Assembly (NCBI GenBank): GCA_902775555.1
Contig: CACYMQ010000001.1
Span: forward strand, 36,338 to 100,337
Direction: 5' to 3'
DNA length: 64,000 nt
Source of the DNA: an uncultured Lachnospiraceae bacterium
Lineage (GTDB): Bacteria; Bacillota; Clostridia; Lachnospirales; Lachnospiraceae
Under the pieces are notes generated by a model, which saw only the letters and a program-made list of their open reading frames with translations, searched no databases and was not told the origin of the DNA. The position numbers and the translations under genes were made by a program. This document shows, one piece after another, positions 6,901 to 16,466 of the stretch. How positions within the stretch are numbered: the first letter of the stretch is position 1; each line of letters opens with the position of its first letter.

Positions 6901-7617
6901 CTATTTAGTTTCTGTAGTAGCTTCCTGAGTACCGGTTTCTCCGGTACTCTTTTGCGTTTCATTACTGCTGCCGCTCTGATTTACCGTAAGGCGCTCATAA
7001 AATACCCGGAAGGTCTCATCCTGGGATGCACACTTTTCCTGATCATCCTTTACCATTTTCATAAGGTCCACAATATCGGGCTTTTGATTGATGGAAGCGA
7101 TATAATCCGTCACTTCCTTGCTGAGTGCGGAATTATCGACCATGACCTTCCCATCCTTCTTGATCACGTAAAGTGCCGGATTCATATCCAGCGGCGTGCT
7201 TACCACATTTGCTATGGATATATTGGCTACGGCGTAGACCACTGTAGCATCCGAAGTAAGTCCGGGAACCGTATAGACCTTGATGTTGTTATATGCCGTT
7301 ACGACAGCCGCCTTCTTCTGAACGATCGTCATATCATCATACTGTGTGGGATCCGTCACCAGGAACTTCAGCGCCTGCTGATCACATGCAGCATAAGCGG
7401 CAAAATAATCCTTCACCAACTTGTTGATTGCCGGATCTGCATCCACTTCATAGATGTGGGTATCCTTCAGACCGATATCCTCCATCACTTCATCCTTATT
7501 CTTTACAAAGAATATGATCACAACGATCAGAACAGGTATAAAGATCGCCCACATGATGAGCAGACGTTTTCTCATCTTCAGCTGTTTTTCTCTTCTGCTT
7601 CTCGATTCCTCGCTCAT
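6901..7617 (-). CDS. Membrane-anchored protein with NTF2-like extracytoplasmic domain (unknown function)
   Basis: A 238-residue protein. A short basic N-terminus (RSRREKQLKMRKR) precedes one membrane helix (about 18-40, LLIMWAIFIPVLIVVIIFF), so the rest faces outward. Residues 60-180 alternate helix and strand (VKDYFAAYAACDQQALKFL) in the manner of SnoaL/NTF2-like domains; this is a pattern-based guess. The C-terminus is a Ser/Thr/Glu-rich linker. CGGAGG precedes ATG 7617. No named family is recognised. The 3' end also carries the terminator hairpin of the converging regulator gene. Confidence 0.7.
   Translation of the reverse strand: MSEESRSRREKQLKMRKRLLIMWAIFIPVLIVVIIFFVKNKDEVMEDIGLKDTHIYEVDADPAINKLVKDYFAAYAACDQQALKFLVTDPTQYDDMTIVQKKAAVVTAYNNIKVYTVPGLTSDATVVYAVANISIANVVSTPLDMNPALYVIKKDGKVMVDNSALSKEVTDYIASINQKPDIVDLMKMVKDDQEKCASQDETFRVFYERLTVNQSGSSNETQKSTGETGTQEATTETK
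6927..6954 (+). terminator. Terminator of the Lrp-type gene inside the convergent coding sequence
   Basis: GAGTACCGG (6927-6935), a TTTCT loop and CCGGTACTC (6941-6949) form a perfect 9-bp hairpin followed by TTTTG on the plus strand. It lies in the last codons of the minus-strand gene at 6901 and encodes part of its Thr/Gly-rich tail. Confidence 0.65.
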
Positions 7618-7663
7618 AGAAATCCTCCGAAAAGTATATTAAAAATTTAGATCATTTACCTAT

Positions 7664-7696
7664 AAAAAAGTCTCAAGGCATCCAATACCCTGAGAC
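7664..7696 (-). terminator. Terminator of tRNA-Arg
   Basis: On the minus strand GTCTCAGGG pairs with CCTTGAGAC (one G-T pair) and a run of six T follows. It lies seven bases beyond the tRNA 3' end. Confidence 0.85.
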
Positions 7697-7702
7697 TACA
7701 GA

Positions 7703-7774
7703 TGCGCCTGATAGGAATCGAACCTACGCACGCGGCTCCGGAGGCCACTGCTCTATCCACTGAGCTACAGGCGC
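7703..7774 (-). tRNA. tRNA-Arg (CCG)
   Basis: Seventy-two bases fold as a complete cloverleaf: acceptor GCGCCTG with CAGGCGC, discriminator A, D arm GCTC/GAGC, anticodon stem GTGGC/GCCGC with loop CTCCGGA (anticodon CCG), four-base variable loop and T arm GTAGG-TTCGATT-CCTAT. CCA is not encoded. It has its own promoter and terminator. Confidence 0.97.
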
Positions 7775-7812
7775 TGAACAAGCGGAAGAATCTCCCCGAC
7801 TCGACCTTATAT

Positions 7813-7841
7813 ACTATAGCCGTTTTTGGTACGGATTTCAA
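7813..7841 (-). promoter_or_regulatory. Promoter of tRNA-Arg
   Basis: On the minus strand TTGAAA (7841-7836), a 17-base spacer and TATAGT (7818-7813). The -35 box overlaps the stop codon of ribF. The spacer contains CCGT...ACGG, a small dyad that may also act as a weak end to the ribF transcript. Confidence 0.65.
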
Positions 7842-8707
7842 GTGAAATCGAAAAATAATAGATCTTTTTTCATTTGTTCCCGAAGTGCTTCAACCGTTTC
7901 AAACTTTTGTTCCGGCCGGATAAAACTCTTCAGGCGGACAGAAATCTGCCGGTCATACAGATCCCCGGAAAAATGCAGAAGATTTGACTCTATTGTAATG
8001 CTCTCCCCGTCATTTACCGTCGGCCGTTTTCCGATGTTCGTTACAGCGGAATATTCTCCCTCCGGTGTGGTCACAAGTGAAGCATAGACTCCGAACCTGG
8101 GAAGGAGCTTCTCTTCATTCGGACAGAGATTCAGTGTCGGGAATCCGATGGTCCTGCCAAGCTGCCTGCCATGACTTACAACTCCGTCATAGCAGATGGG
8201 ATGCCCCAGGAGGTGTTCCGCCACTTCGATCCGGCCTTCCTCAAGGGCTGTACGGATCCTGGTGGAACTGACCACACTTCCATCCATCTGCAGTTTCTCT
8301 GTCGGGTGGACGATAAATCCGTATTTATCTCCCAATTTCTTCAATGTTTCCACCGTCCCGGTCCTTTGATGACCGAAACGAAAATCTTCTCCTACTATGA
8401 CATGCGCAGCCTTCAGTTTCTCAACCAGGATCGTCCTGACAAATTCTTCAGGCGTCTGCCGGGCAAATTCCCCGGTAAAAGGAATGCGGACCAGTCTGTC
8501 GATCCCGAATCCGGCAAGAAATGCGTCCTGCTCGCGTCTGGTAAGAAGTCCCGGGCCGGGCAGGTCGATCTTGCAGACCACCGTTTCATCGGCCCCTGTA
8601 TCCAGGAGTTCCTTCAGCAGTTTCTGATGTCCCATATGAAAGCCGTCGAATTTTCCGATGGTAACTGAAGTCAACTGATCATCCTCTTTCCAGTAACATT
8701 TTCTCAT
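7838..8707 (-). CDS. ribF: Bifunctional riboflavin kinase / FAD synthetase
   Basis: Makes FMN from riboflavin and then FAD from FMN. The N-terminal adenylyltransferase half has the nucleotide-binding motif TIGKFDGFHMGHQ (residues 16-28); the C-terminal kinase half has GRTIGFPTLNL and the VTNIGKRPTV loop. Length 289 is slightly short of the usual 305-315. ATG 8707 is the first possible start and overlaps truB by 29 bases, which points to translational coupling. It is the last gene of the rimP-to-ribF operon. Confidence 0.95.
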   Translation of the reverse strand: MRKCYWKEDDQLTSVTIGKFDGFHMGHQKLLKELLDTGADETVVCKIDLPGPGLLTRREQDAFLAGFGIDRLVRIPFTGEFARQTPEEFVRTILVEKLKAAHVIVGEDFRFGHQRTGTVETLKKLGDKYGFIVHPTEKLQMDGSVVSSTRIRTALEEGRIEVAEHLLGHPICYDGVVSHGRQLGRTIGFPTLNLCPNEEKLLPRFGVYASLVTTPEGEYSAVTNIGKRPTVNDGESITIESNLLHFSGDLYDRQISVRLKSFIRPEQKFETVEALREQMKKDLLFFDFT

Positions 8708-9638
8708 TCTTCAGGATCCCGCGATCCTTCTGAAAACGGTACAGGGCCGCAAGCTGTCCGTCCAGATACACCCGATACAACATATCGTGCTGCAGGGAAA
8801 GCCTCTGATCCCCGGACCGGAGAGATCCTTCCTGTTCCGTGACATGCCGCTCAGCACCCTGCCGCACCATGGACGGCTTTAATGCATTTCCGTTGATCAG
8901 GGCTTTCCTTCCCTCTTCGGTGCATTGCAGCGGCAGATAGTTCAGAAGAAGCCGGTCCATGGGAAGGACATAGTCTCCCAGCACTCCCTCTTCCTTTGCT
9001 TTCTCAAGCTGACCCAGGGTTACCGTCTGTTCCAGGGAAAACCCTCCCGTACTCCTTCGAAGAAGCCCGCTCATTACGGCACCGGTTCCGAGATCCTCAC
9101 CCACATCCCTGCACAGGCTGCGGATATAAGTCCCTTTGGAACACCGTACACGAAACCTTACCACAGGCAGCTTCATTTCCAAAATCTCAATCTCATAGAT
9201 GCTTACCGGACGTCCGGGCATGTCTACCTGTATCCCTGCCCTGGCATACTCATAGAGTTTTTTTCCATCCTTCTTGATGGCTGCATATCTTGGGGGAACC
9301 TGGTCGTAATCTCCTACATAACGAAGCAGGGCCTCTTCAACCATTTCTTCCGTCAGATGTCCTGTATCCTTTTTACAAAGTATCTCTCCGGTACGATCAT
9401 CCGTATCCGTGGATACTCCGAGTTCCATCTCCACCTCATATTCCTTTTCGGAAGAGGTTAACAGATCCGTCAGTTTCGTGGCACGTCCGAGACAAATGGG
9501 AAGAACTCCTGTTGCCATAGGATCCAGAGTCCCCGTATGTCCGACTGCCTTCTGTCCGAAGATCCTGCGGCACACGGCAACCGCATCAAAGGACGTAAAG
9601 CCTGCCTCTTTATTCAGTAGTACAACACCCTGATACAT
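8679..9638 (-). CDS. truB: tRNA pseudouridine-55 synthase
   Basis: Makes the universal pseudouridine 55 in the T loop of tRNAs. The catalytic Asp lies in GHTGTLDPMATGVLP, preceded by the substrate-binding start NKEAGFTSFD. A CSKGTYIRSL motif and a C-terminal PUA-like RNA-binding region (after about residue 230) complete the family pattern. 319 residues is normal. The 25-base gap to nrnA and overlap with ribF place it within the ribosome-maturation operon. Confidence 0.96.
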   Translation of the reverse strand: MYQGVVLLNKEAGFTSFDAVAVCRRIFGQKAVGHTGTLDPMATGVLPICLGRATKLTDLLTSSEKEYEVEMELGVSTDTDDRTGEILCKKDTGHLTEEMVEEALLRYVGDYDQVPPRYAAIKKDGKKLYEYARAGIQVDMPGRPVSIYEIEILEMKLPVVRFRVRCSKGTYIRSLCRDVGEDLGTGAVMSGLLRRSTGGFSLEQTVTLGQLEKAKEEGVLGDYVLPMDRLLLNYLPLQCTEEGRKALINGNALKPSMVRQGAERHVTEQEGSLRSGDQRLSLQHDMLYRVYLDGQLAALYRFQKDRGILKNEKMLLERG

Positions 9639-9662
9639 ACCGTCTCCGTTTCTGTCGGATCA

Positions 9663-10634
9663 CTATCTGATCTGAAGTTTGATCTCTTCCAGAAGTTCGG
9701 CAAGAAGCTCCTCATATACGCCGGTCGCTTCAAACCCGGAAGCCTTCACATGTCCGCCTCCTCCAAACTTCGTAGCGATGATATTCACATCTGCATAATT
9801 CTTGGCCCGCAGACTGAATTTAAATGTCTTTTTCGTCATCTGGTAGGCGAATACCGCTATCTCCACTCCATCCGTGAGTCTAAGCTGTTCCACGATCCCC
9901 TCGGTATCAAGAACATTTGCCTTGAAATCCTTCATGGTGTCCTTGGAGATATAACCGACGATGACCTTTCCGTCCATATAGGTCACGGATTCCAGAATGG
10001 TACGTGCCATAAGAAGATTCTGCTTATAGCTTTTCTTATAGAAGGTCTCGTCGATGATCATGCTGCTGTCCACGCCCTTCTCAAGAAGAAGCCCGGCCAG
10101 CTCCATGGTATTCCTTCTGGTACAGCTGTATTTGAAGACTCCCGTATCATGAACGATCCCAAGATACAGGCAGTTCGCCGTATTCAGCGATATCTCTTCC
10201 GGATCGATGAGCTCGGCAAATGCTTCACAGGCACTGGAGGCCTCTGCATCCACAAAGCACAGATCTCCAAAACCCGTATTGCTGACATGATGATCGATGC
10301 AGACAGTGGAAATACTGGTAAGATACAGATCCTTGAACTTACCCAGTCTTTCCGTATCCGATACATCGATGGAGATTGCCAGATCATAATGCTTTCCCGT
10401 CGCATCATGTTTTACCTTTCTGGCCCCGTTCAGAAACTTCATGGAAGCCGGGAAGGTATCCAGATAAACATCTACCGTTTTCCCTTTATACCGGTCCGTG
10501 ATGTAATTATAAACCGCAAGGGTGGAGCCTACACAGTCTCCGTCCGGACGAATGTGTCCCAGTATACAGATACTGTCCGATGACTCTATCATCTGATGGA
10601 GGCGTTTCCCCTTTTCCCTAAATTGATTATCCAT
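9663..10634 (-). CDS. nrnA: DHH-family nanoRNase / pAp phosphatase
   Basis: Degrades 2-5 base RNA fragments and hydrolyses 3'-phosphoadenosine 5'-phosphate. The DHH domain shows GHIRPDGDCVGS, the second metal motif SIDVSD and the signature CIDHHVSN; the C-terminal DHHA1 domain ends with the glycine-rich KFGGGGHVKASG RNA-binding loop. Length 323 is normal. Only four bases separate it from rbfA, so it is co-translated with the operon. Orthologues sit at this position in most Firmicutes. Confidence 0.95.
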   Translation of the reverse strand: MDNQFREKGKRLHQMIESSDSICILGHIRPDGDCVGSTLAVYNYITDRYKGKTVDVYLDTFPASMKFLNGARKVKHDATGKHYDLAISIDVSDTERLGKFKDLYLTSISTVCIDHHVSNTGFGDLCFVDAEASSACEAFAELIDPEEISLNTANCLYLGIVHDTGVFKYSCTRRNTMELAGLLLEKGVDSSMIIDETFYKKSYKQNLLMARTILESVTYMDGKVIVGYISKDTMKDFKANVLDTEGIVEQLRLTDGVEIAVFAYQMTKKTFKFSLRAKNYADVNIIATKFGGGGHVKASGFEATGVYEELLAELLEEIKLQIR

Positions 10635-10638
10635 ATTG

Positions 10639-11001
10639 CTATTCCCCGTTCTTCTCCCGGTCCTGTGAAATCACCTCATCGATCCTTCGGGACATATCTA
10701 CGCCGTAAGCGATGGAATGATCCGGAACAAAATCGATCTCCGGTGTATTTCTCAGATTCAGCGAAGATGCCAGCTGCTTTCGGATGAATCCCTTCGCACT
10801 GACCAATCCCTGCATTGTTGCTTCCTCATCCCCCAGTACACTGATATAACATTTGCATTCCTTCAGGTCCTTCGTGACTTCACAACGTGTAACGGACGTC
10901 ATGAGCCCGATCCTGGGATCCTTCAGCTCCGAAATGATCCGGCTGAGGGAACGCTGTACATCATGGGATACCCGGGACGCTCCATGCTGATTTGTCCTCA
11001 T
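10639..11001 (-). CDS. rbfA: Ribosome-binding factor A
   Basis: A KH-like protein needed for late 30S maturation and 16S rRNA 5'-end processing. It shows the family pattern RVSHDVQRSLSRIISELKDPRIG, the strand CKCYISVLGD and the end of the fold at TPEIDFVPDHSIAYG. About 120 residues from ATG 11001, which follows GAAAGGAC at good spacing and lies 14 bases after the infB stop; an upstream ATG at 11031 would start inside infB. Confidence 0.95.
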   Translation of the reverse strand: MRTNQHGASRVSHDVQRSLSRIISELKDPRIGLMTSVTRCEVTKDLKECKCYISVLGDEEATMQGLVSAKGFIRKQLASSLNLRNTPEIDFVPDHSIAYGVDMSRRIDEVISQDREKNGE

Positions 11002-11014
11002 AGTCTGTCCTTTC

Positions 11015-14000
11015 CTAGCGGGGGACCTCAACCATCTTATAGATTTCGATCAGATCACCCTCTGCCACATCATTATGGCCTTCGAATACGATACCGCACT
11101 CATAGCCGGTCTTAACTTCCTTCACGTCATCCTTGAAGCGCTTCAGCGAAGCGATCTTGCCTTCGAAGATCTGCTCGCCGTCTCTCGTGATGCGGGCAGA
11201 ACTGTTTCTCTCGATCACGCCGTCCAGAACGTAGCTTCCGGCGATGGATCCGATACCGGATGCCTTGTAGACCTGACGGATCTCTGCATGACCGATAACC
11301 TTTTCCTCGTAAATGGGATCCAGCATACCCTTCATTGCAGCTTCCACATCATCGATCGCGTTGTAAATGACGGTATACAGGCGTACGTCAACCTTCTCTT
11401 CATCCGACAGCTGCTTTGCCTGTGCATCGGGGCGGACATTGAAACCGATGATGATCGCACCCGAAGCGGAAGCCAGGGTAACATCGGACTCATTGATGGC
11501 ACCTACACCGGAGTGGATGCACTTGATCACGATCTCATCATTGGACAGCTTCAGCAGACTCTGCTTAACTGCTTCTACGGAGCCCTGAACATCTGCCTTG
11601 ATGATCAGCTTCAGCTCCTTCAGATTGCCTTCCTGCATCTGATTGAAAAGATCATCCAGCGACATTCTGGCCTTCGTCTCAGCGATCAGGTTCTCTTTTC
11701 CTCTTGTGATGAAGGCCTCACTGATCTGACGGGCCTCCTTCTCGGTTTCGGTAGAGATAAATGTATCACCGGAGTTCGGCACACCTGTAAGACCTGTGAT
11801 CTCCACCGGTGTTGACGGGGTCGCCGTCTTCAGACTTCTCTGCTTATGATCGATCATCGCACGTACACGTCCGTTTACCTCACCGATGGCAATGAAATCA
11901 CCCACATGCAGGGTTCCTTTCTGAACCAGAAGGGTTGCCACGGAACCGCGTCCGCGATCCAGACGGGCCTCGATCACGACACCACGTGCTCTACGATTTG
12001 CATTTGCTTTCAGCTCAAGCACCTCGGCAGTAAGAAGGATCATATCCAGAAGATTGGAGATACCTTCATGCGTATGAGCGGATACCGGACAGAAGATGGT
12101 ACTTCCGCCCCAATCCTCAGCTACCAGACCATACTCCATCAATTCCTGCTTTACACGATCCACATTTGCACTGGGCTTATCGATCTTATTGATCGCCACG
12201 ATGATCTCGATACCGGCTGCCTTGGCATGGTTGATCGCCTCAATGGTCTGGGGCATAACACCATCGTCCGCAGCTACTACAAGGATTGCAATATCCGTAG
12301 CCTGTGCACCGCGGAGACGCATGGCCGTAAATGCTTCATGTCCCGGAGTATCCAGGAATGTGATCCTCTGATCTCCCACCTTGACCACATATGCACCGAT
12401 ATGCTGCGTGATCCCTCCGGCCTCATCCTGTGTGATGGAGGAATTACGGATCGCATCCAGAAGGGAGGTCTTACCATGATCGACGTGACCCATAACGCAG
12501 ACTACCGGCGGACGGGGAGTCAGTGACTCTTCCGGATCCTCAATATCCCGGATGGCTTCTTCAACCAGGTCGATCTTCTCTTCTTCTTCAGCGATATAGT
12601 TGTATTCCAGGGCGATCATGGAAGCATCCTCAAAGGACAGTTCCGTATTCACCGTCACCATCTTTCCTGCCATAAATAATTTCTTGATCATGGCATTTAC
12701 AGGCTGCTTGATCTTGTCAGCCAGTTCCTTCAATGTCAGAGACTCCGGAAGCGTGACATTCCGGATCACGGGCTCCTCCGGCTCCTTATGAACGGGCTTA
12801 ACAGGCTTGGTCTGAACCTTCTGCCCCTTCTTACCCCGAAGCTGATCCCTGGATGTGATATCCGTACGCTCTCTGTCTCTTTTGTTCTCGTAACGATCCT
12901 TATCCCGGCTGTTTTTCTCGTGCCGGTCTCTTCTGTCCTGCTTACCGAACTTCTCTGCAGGAACATCACTGCTGCGCTCCACACGCTCATTTCTGCGGGG
13001 TGCAGCACCTCTCTGTCTGGGATCTCTCTCCTGATCCTTATCTCTTCCGTCAAAGTTTCTGGGGCCTCTTCCCTCCGGACGATCTCCGGTCCTTGCCGGA
13101 CGGTCTCCCGGTCTTGCCGGACGGTCTCCCGGTCTTGTCGGACGATCTCCCGGTCTTGCCGGACGGTCTCCCGTGTTACGACGGGGACGGTCACCACTGA
13201 CCGGTCTTCCTTCCCTCTTGCTCTGGCTTGCAGCCACGCGCTCGGCTATGGTCTTTGCATCCAGGATACGAACCGGTCTCTGCTTCTCCTGGATCGGGCT
13301 GGAGATCACCTTACGTTCCTTCTTCGGCTCTTTCGGTTCTTCTGTCGTTTCCGGAGCTTTCTCTGCAGTCTTCTCCTTGGGAGCTTCCTTTTTCTCCTCT
13401 TCCACCGGTGTTTTCTCTTCCACCGGAGCGGGCTTTTCTTCTGCAACAGGTTCCTTCACAGGTTCTGCTGCAGGTACTTCCTTCGTCTCTGCTGCAGGCG
13501 CTGCTTCAACCGGCTCTTTAGCCACAGTCTCTTCCACTTTTTCAACCGGCTTCTCAACCGGCTTTTCAACCGGTGTCTCAACTACTGCGGGTACTGTCTC
13601 CGCCTCGGTTATCTTCTCCGTCACTTCCTTCTCAACAGGTTTAACCGGTTTCTCTTTAACTGCGACAGGACGTGTAGGACGTTTCGGTTCCTCATCCCTT
13701 CTAACCTTAACGGTAATACGTACCGGCTTTCTTTCAGCGGGCTTTACCGTTGATGCAGAACCCGGACGGCGTACGCCTGTACGTGCTCCGGCTGCGGATT
13801 CTCCTGCTCTTCCGGTTCTGCCCGTTGTACCGGCCTTACGTTCGCCGGATTTCAGGTGTTTATTGGGTTCCGGCTTCTTCTCCACCGGTTTGATATATTT
13901 CGCACGAACATAAGCCATCAGCTCTTCATCTATGGAGCTGGTAGCTTTCAACCCATCCTTCTTCTTGCTGAGATGGGTCAGAATATTACTGGGTGAAATC

Positions 14001-14050
14001 GTTTTTCCCGTTTCCTTGGATAACTCTTTTGCAAATTCGTGTACTCTCAA
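11015..14050 (-). CDS. infB: Translation initiation factor IF-2
   Basis: A GTPase that recruits initiator tRNA and joins ribosomal subunits. The order is: N-terminal IF2N helix domain (residues 1-55), a long low-complexity linker (about 60-420) first rich in Pro, Val, Glu and Lys with PVEKPVEK repeats and then rich in Arg, Asp and Gly with GDRPARP repeats, a second IF2N domain (about 440-490), the G domain with GHVDHGKT (near 520), DTPGH and NKID, then two beta barrels and the C-terminal fMet-tRNA domain. At 1011 residues it is at the long end for the family because of the linker. Start ATG 14050 is 11 bases after ylxQ. Confidence 0.97.
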   Translation of the reverse strand: MRVHEFAKELSKETGKTISPSNILTHLSKKKDGLKATSSIDEELMAYVRAKYIKPVEKKPEPNKHLKSGERKAGTTGRTGRAGESAAGARTGVRRPGSASTVKPAERKPVRITVKVRRDEEPKRPTRPVAVKEKPVKPVEKEVTEKITEAETVPAVVETPVEKPVEKPVEKVEETVAKEPVEAAPAAETKEVPAAEPVKEPVAEEKPAPVEEKTPVEEEKKEAPKEKTAEKAPETTEEPKEPKKERKVISSPIQEKQRPVRILDAKTIAERVAASQSKREGRPVSGDRPRRNTGDRPARPGDRPTRPGDRPARPGDRPARTGDRPEGRGPRNFDGRDKDQERDPRQRGAAPRRNERVERSSDVPAEKFGKQDRRDRHEKNSRDKDRYENKRDRERTDITSRDQLRGKKGQKVQTKPVKPVHKEPEEPVIRNVTLPESLTLKELADKIKQPVNAMIKKLFMAGKMVTVNTELSFEDASMIALEYNYIAEEEEKIDLVEEAIRDIEDPEESLTPRPPVVCVMGHVDHGKTSLLDAIRNSSITQDEAGGITQHIGAYVVKVGDQRITFLDTPGHEAFTAMRLRGAQATDIAILVVAADDGVMPQTIEAINHAKAAGIEIIVAINKIDKPSANVDRVKQELMEYGLVAEDWGGSTIFCPVSAHTHEGISNLLDMILLTAEVLELKANANRRARGVVIEARLDRGRGSVATLLVQKGTLHVGDFIAIGEVNGRVRAMIDHKQRSLKTATPSTPVEITGLTGVPNSGDTFISTETEKEARQISEAFITRGKENLIAETKARMSLDDLFNQMQEGNLKELKLIIKADVQGSVEAVKQSLLKLSNDEIVIKCIHSGVGAINESDVTLASASGAIIIGFNVRPDAQAKQLSDEEKVDVRLYTVIYNAIDDVEAAMKGMLDPIYEEKVIGHAEIRQVYKASGIGSIAGSYVLDGVIERNSSARITRDGEQIFEGKIASLKRFKDDVKEVKTGYECGIVFEGHNDVAEGDLIEIYKMVEVPR
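13079..13175 (-). repeat. 21-base tandem repeat inside infB
   Basis: A 21-base unit containing CCGGACGGTCTCCCGGTCTT on the plus strand recurs four to five times with few substitutions, encoding GDRPARP units of the IF-2 linker. The high DNA identity suggests recent expansion or contraction by slippage. Confidence 0.8.
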
Positions 14051-14061
14051 ACTTACACCTC

Positions 14062-14370
14062 CTAAATCTCTATGCCGAATTGTTTTGCGATCTGACGCCC
14101 GAAGTTTTCATCCTTGACGGTTACCACACTTCTGGCTTCCTTCCCGATCATATGTCCTAAAGTATCCTGTGTCTCACAAAACGCAAACGGCACATGATAG
14201 TAAGTACATTTATCCTGAATTCTCTTCTTCGTATTTGCTGAAGCATCCTCCGCTATAACCACAAAGACTGCCTCACCGCTCTGGACCGCTTTCTCTGTCA
14301 GAAAGCTTCCGCTGGTCACTGCTCCGGCTCTAGCCGCAAGCCCCAGCAGGGATAATCGACGATCTGTCAC
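14062..14370 (-). CDS. ylxQ: L7Ae/L30e-family ribosome-associated protein (YlxQ)
   Basis: A 102-residue kink-turn RNA-binding protein of the L7Ae/L30e fold. It shows [15 protein letters not shown] at the N-terminus, the strand [17 protein letters not shown], and a C-terminal helix after [17 protein letters not shown]. It occupies its standard place between rnpM and infB. It overlaps rnpM by four bases, suggesting translational coupling. The RNA target is not established. Confidence 0.92.
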   Translation of the reverse strand: MTDRRLSLLGLAARAGAVTSGSFLTEKAVQSGEAVFVVIAEDASANTKKRIQDKCTYYHVPFAFCETQDTLGHMIGKEARSVVTVKDENFGRQIAKQFGIEI

Positions 14371-14603
14371 TGAAAACTCCTATCTTTTATTTCCTCATAG
14401 ATCTCCTGTGTGATCTGCCGTTTCTTCTTCGCCGTTTCCAGGCAGTTCGGATCCTTGCAGAGATAAGCCCCTCTTCCGTTCTTTCGACCGGTGGCATCCA
14501 CCTCTGCCCCGCCTTCATTTGTCACGATCCGGATCAGTTCCTGCTTCGGTTTTGAAGCTCCGCATGCCACACAACGACGCATGGGAATCTTTTTATTCTT
14601 CAT
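14367..14603 (-). CDS. rnpM: RNase P modulator RnpM (YlxR family)
   Basis: A 78-residue basic protein with the family signature RRCVACGASKPKQELIRIV and the second part GRKNGRGAYLC, both forming one small RNA-binding fold. YlxR of Bacillus subtilis has been shown to bind RNase P RNA and modulate its activity. ATG 14603 lies inside the last codons of nusA (GATGAAGAATAA serves both), so the two are translationally coupled; a start further upstream would read through nusA acidic-tail DNA. The gene directly follows nusA as in most Firmicutes. Confidence 0.92.
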   Translation of the reverse strand: MKNKKIPMRRCVACGASKPKQELIRIVTNEGGAEVDATGRKNGRGAYLCKDPNCLETAKKKRQITQEIYEEIKDRSFQ

Positions 14604-15900
14604 CCTCAGTCTCTCCTGATTCCTCTGCAGGCAGAGATACGGTCTCTTCAGCAGTTTCCTCAACAGTTTGAACGACCTCATCCTCTACGGATTCTTCTAC
14701 CGGCTCTGCAGCTTCCTCCTCCGGAGAGATCTCTTCCTCTTCTGCAGATCCTTCCACATCAAATCCGGTCTCTCCGTCAACCTCTTCCGGATACTCATCC
14801 TCATCGTAATACTCATCGTATTCCTCTTCACCGTAATTCTCGGCATAGTAAGCATCCATATCCATTTCCGCAGCCTGCGTCTCACTCTTTATATCGATCT
14901 TGAAGCCTGTAAGCCGGGCAGCAAGACGGGCATTCTGGCCTTCCTTACCGATGGCAAGGGACAGCTGGTAATCCGGAACTACAACGAGTGCAGACTTCCC
15001 ATCCGGTCCGATGGTTACAGAAACGACCTTGGACGGAGACAGCGCATGCTCGATGAAGACTGCCGGATCCGGATCCCACTCAATGATATCGATCTTCTCT
15101 CCGTAGAGGTCATCCACAATGGCATTTACTCTTGCCCCGTTCATACCTACACAGGAACCGACCGCATCCACATTCTCGTCATGAGAGTATACGGCGATCT
15201 TGGAACGGGATCCCGCCTCGCGGGAAATGCTCTTGATCTCAACCACTCCGTCAGCGATCTCCGTTACTTCTCTTTCAAAAAGACGCTTTACAAGATCCGG
15301 ATGGGTTCTGGACACGACGATCCGGAAGCCCTTCTGACTCTTCTTCACTTCCACTACATAGAGCTTGATCCGGTCCCCTCTACGGTAATACTCTCCGGGG
15401 ATCATTTCCTTCTCATTCAGAAGTGTATCCGTACGATCATCCAGGCTGACGCTCAGGTTATTCCCTACATAGCGCTGTACAACACCCGTAATGATATCCT
15501 TTTCCTTATTTACAAAATGTGAAAAGACAGCATCGCGTTCACCTTCCTTGATCGCCTGAACGATGATACCGCGCGCCTTCTGTGCAGCGATCCGTCCGAA
15601 GTCCCGTGTTGTGATCTCGATAGGAACCTCATCATCCAGATTGTAGTTGGGGTCGATCTTACGCGCGTCCTCGAGCGTCATCTCGGAACGGCTGTCATAA
15701 ACCTCTTCCACAACCAGTTTTTTTGCAAAAACCTTGATCTCTCCGGTCTCCCGGTCCATATGAACCGAGCACTCGGTGTCCTTACCAAAATCCTTCTCAC
15801 AGGCTGAATTCAGGGATTTCTCAATGGCCTCCATGATCAGGTCCTTACTGATCCCCTTTTCCTTCTCCAGCTGATCCAACGCTTCAATGATCTCCTGCAT
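14593..15900 (-). CDS. nusA: Transcription elongation/termination factor NusA
   Basis: Binds RNA polymerase and nascent RNA and affects pausing and termination. The N-terminal polymerase-binding domain (about 1-125) is followed by an S1 domain (about 130-200) and two KH domains (GMNGARVNAIVDDLYGEKID and AIGKEGQNARLAARLTG), ending near residue 345. A further 90 residues form an extremely acidic tail of Glu, Asp and Tyr, beyond the usual Bacillus length (about 370). Its role is unknown; it could mimic nucleic acid or bind basic partners. ATG 15900. Confidence 0.96.
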   Translation of the reverse strand: MQEIIEALDQLEKEKGISKDLIMEAIEKSLNSACEKDFGKDTECSVHMDRETGEIKVFAKKLVVEEVYDSRSEMTLEDARKIDPNYNLDDEVPIEITTRDFGRIAAQKARGIIVQAIKEGERDAVFSHFVNKEKDIITGVVQRYVGNNLSVSLDDRTDTLLNEKEMIPGEYYRRGDRIKLYVVEVKKSQKGFRIVVSRTHPDLVKRLFEREVTEIADGVVEIKSISREAGSRSKIAVYSHDENVDAVGSCVGMNGARVNAIVDDLYGEKIDIIEWDPDPAVFIEHALSPSKVVSVTIGPDGKSALVVVPDYQLSLAIGKEGQNARLAARLTGFKIDIKSETQAAEMDMDAYYAENYGEEEYDEYYDEDEYPEEVDGETGFDVEGSAEEEEISPEEEAAEPVEESVEDEVVQTVEETAEETVSLPAEESGETEDEE

Positions 15901-15946
15901 TTGTCTTTTCCTCCTTAATCTATGGACAAATCATTTAATACCCTTT

Positions 15947-16417
15947 TTATCCTTCTTTTTCAACATAACAAAGGCGCGCCTTTGCAAGATTGCTTCTTTC
16001 TATATCCAGTGTCTCACCCTCGATCTCCAGCGTGATGTGCACATCGTCTCCGAAGGTCAGAACCCCTTCAAATTCCTTTTGCCCATTTACGGGCTGATAG
16101 GTCTTCACCTCGATCAGCTTTCCGATGCTGCGGGTAAAATCCACTGTTTTCCTGAGGGGACGTGTAAGCCCGGGAGAGCTCACCTCCAAAATATAGGCAT
16201 CCGGTATGAAATCCTCTCTGTCCAGTTCCGATTCCAGCGCACGGGAAACCGTTACACAGTCATCGATGGTTACGCCGTCTTCCTTATCTATATAGGCCCT
16301 GAGATACATGTCCTGGCCTTCCTTCACATACTCCACATCCCAGAGCTGAAGCCCTTCTTTCTCAAGGATGGGAAGTATGAGCTCCCTGGTTCTGTCTTCA
16401 ATCTCAGACTTCTTCAA
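15947..16417 (-). CDS. rimP: Ribosome maturation factor RimP
   Basis: Promotes 30S subunit assembly. The 156-residue protein has the two-domain pattern: an N-terminal alpha/beta domain with LQLWDVEYVKEG, the SRALESELD helix and the hallmark LEVSSPGLTRPL, followed by an SH3-like barrel (EFEGVLTFGDDVHITLEIEG). It opens the operon leading to ribF. A promoter and a hairpin lie in the 180 bases upstream. Confidence 0.96.
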   Translation of the reverse strand: MKKSEIEDRTRELILPILEKEGLQLWDVEYVKEGQDMYLRAYIDKEDGVTIDDCVTVSRALESELDREDFIPDAYILEVSSPGLTRPLRKTVDFTRSIGKLIEVKTYQPVNGQKEFEGVLTFGDDVHITLEIEGETLDIERSNLAKARLCYVEKEG

Positions 16418-16466
16418 AATATCCGTTCCTTTCTTTCGGCTTTCATACCCCTATTCATAAACAAAA

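Noticed and set aside
13079..13175. Regular repeats that at first look like a small CRISPR array
   Set aside because: The units are 21-base in-frame repeats without unique spacers and encode the IF-2 linker.
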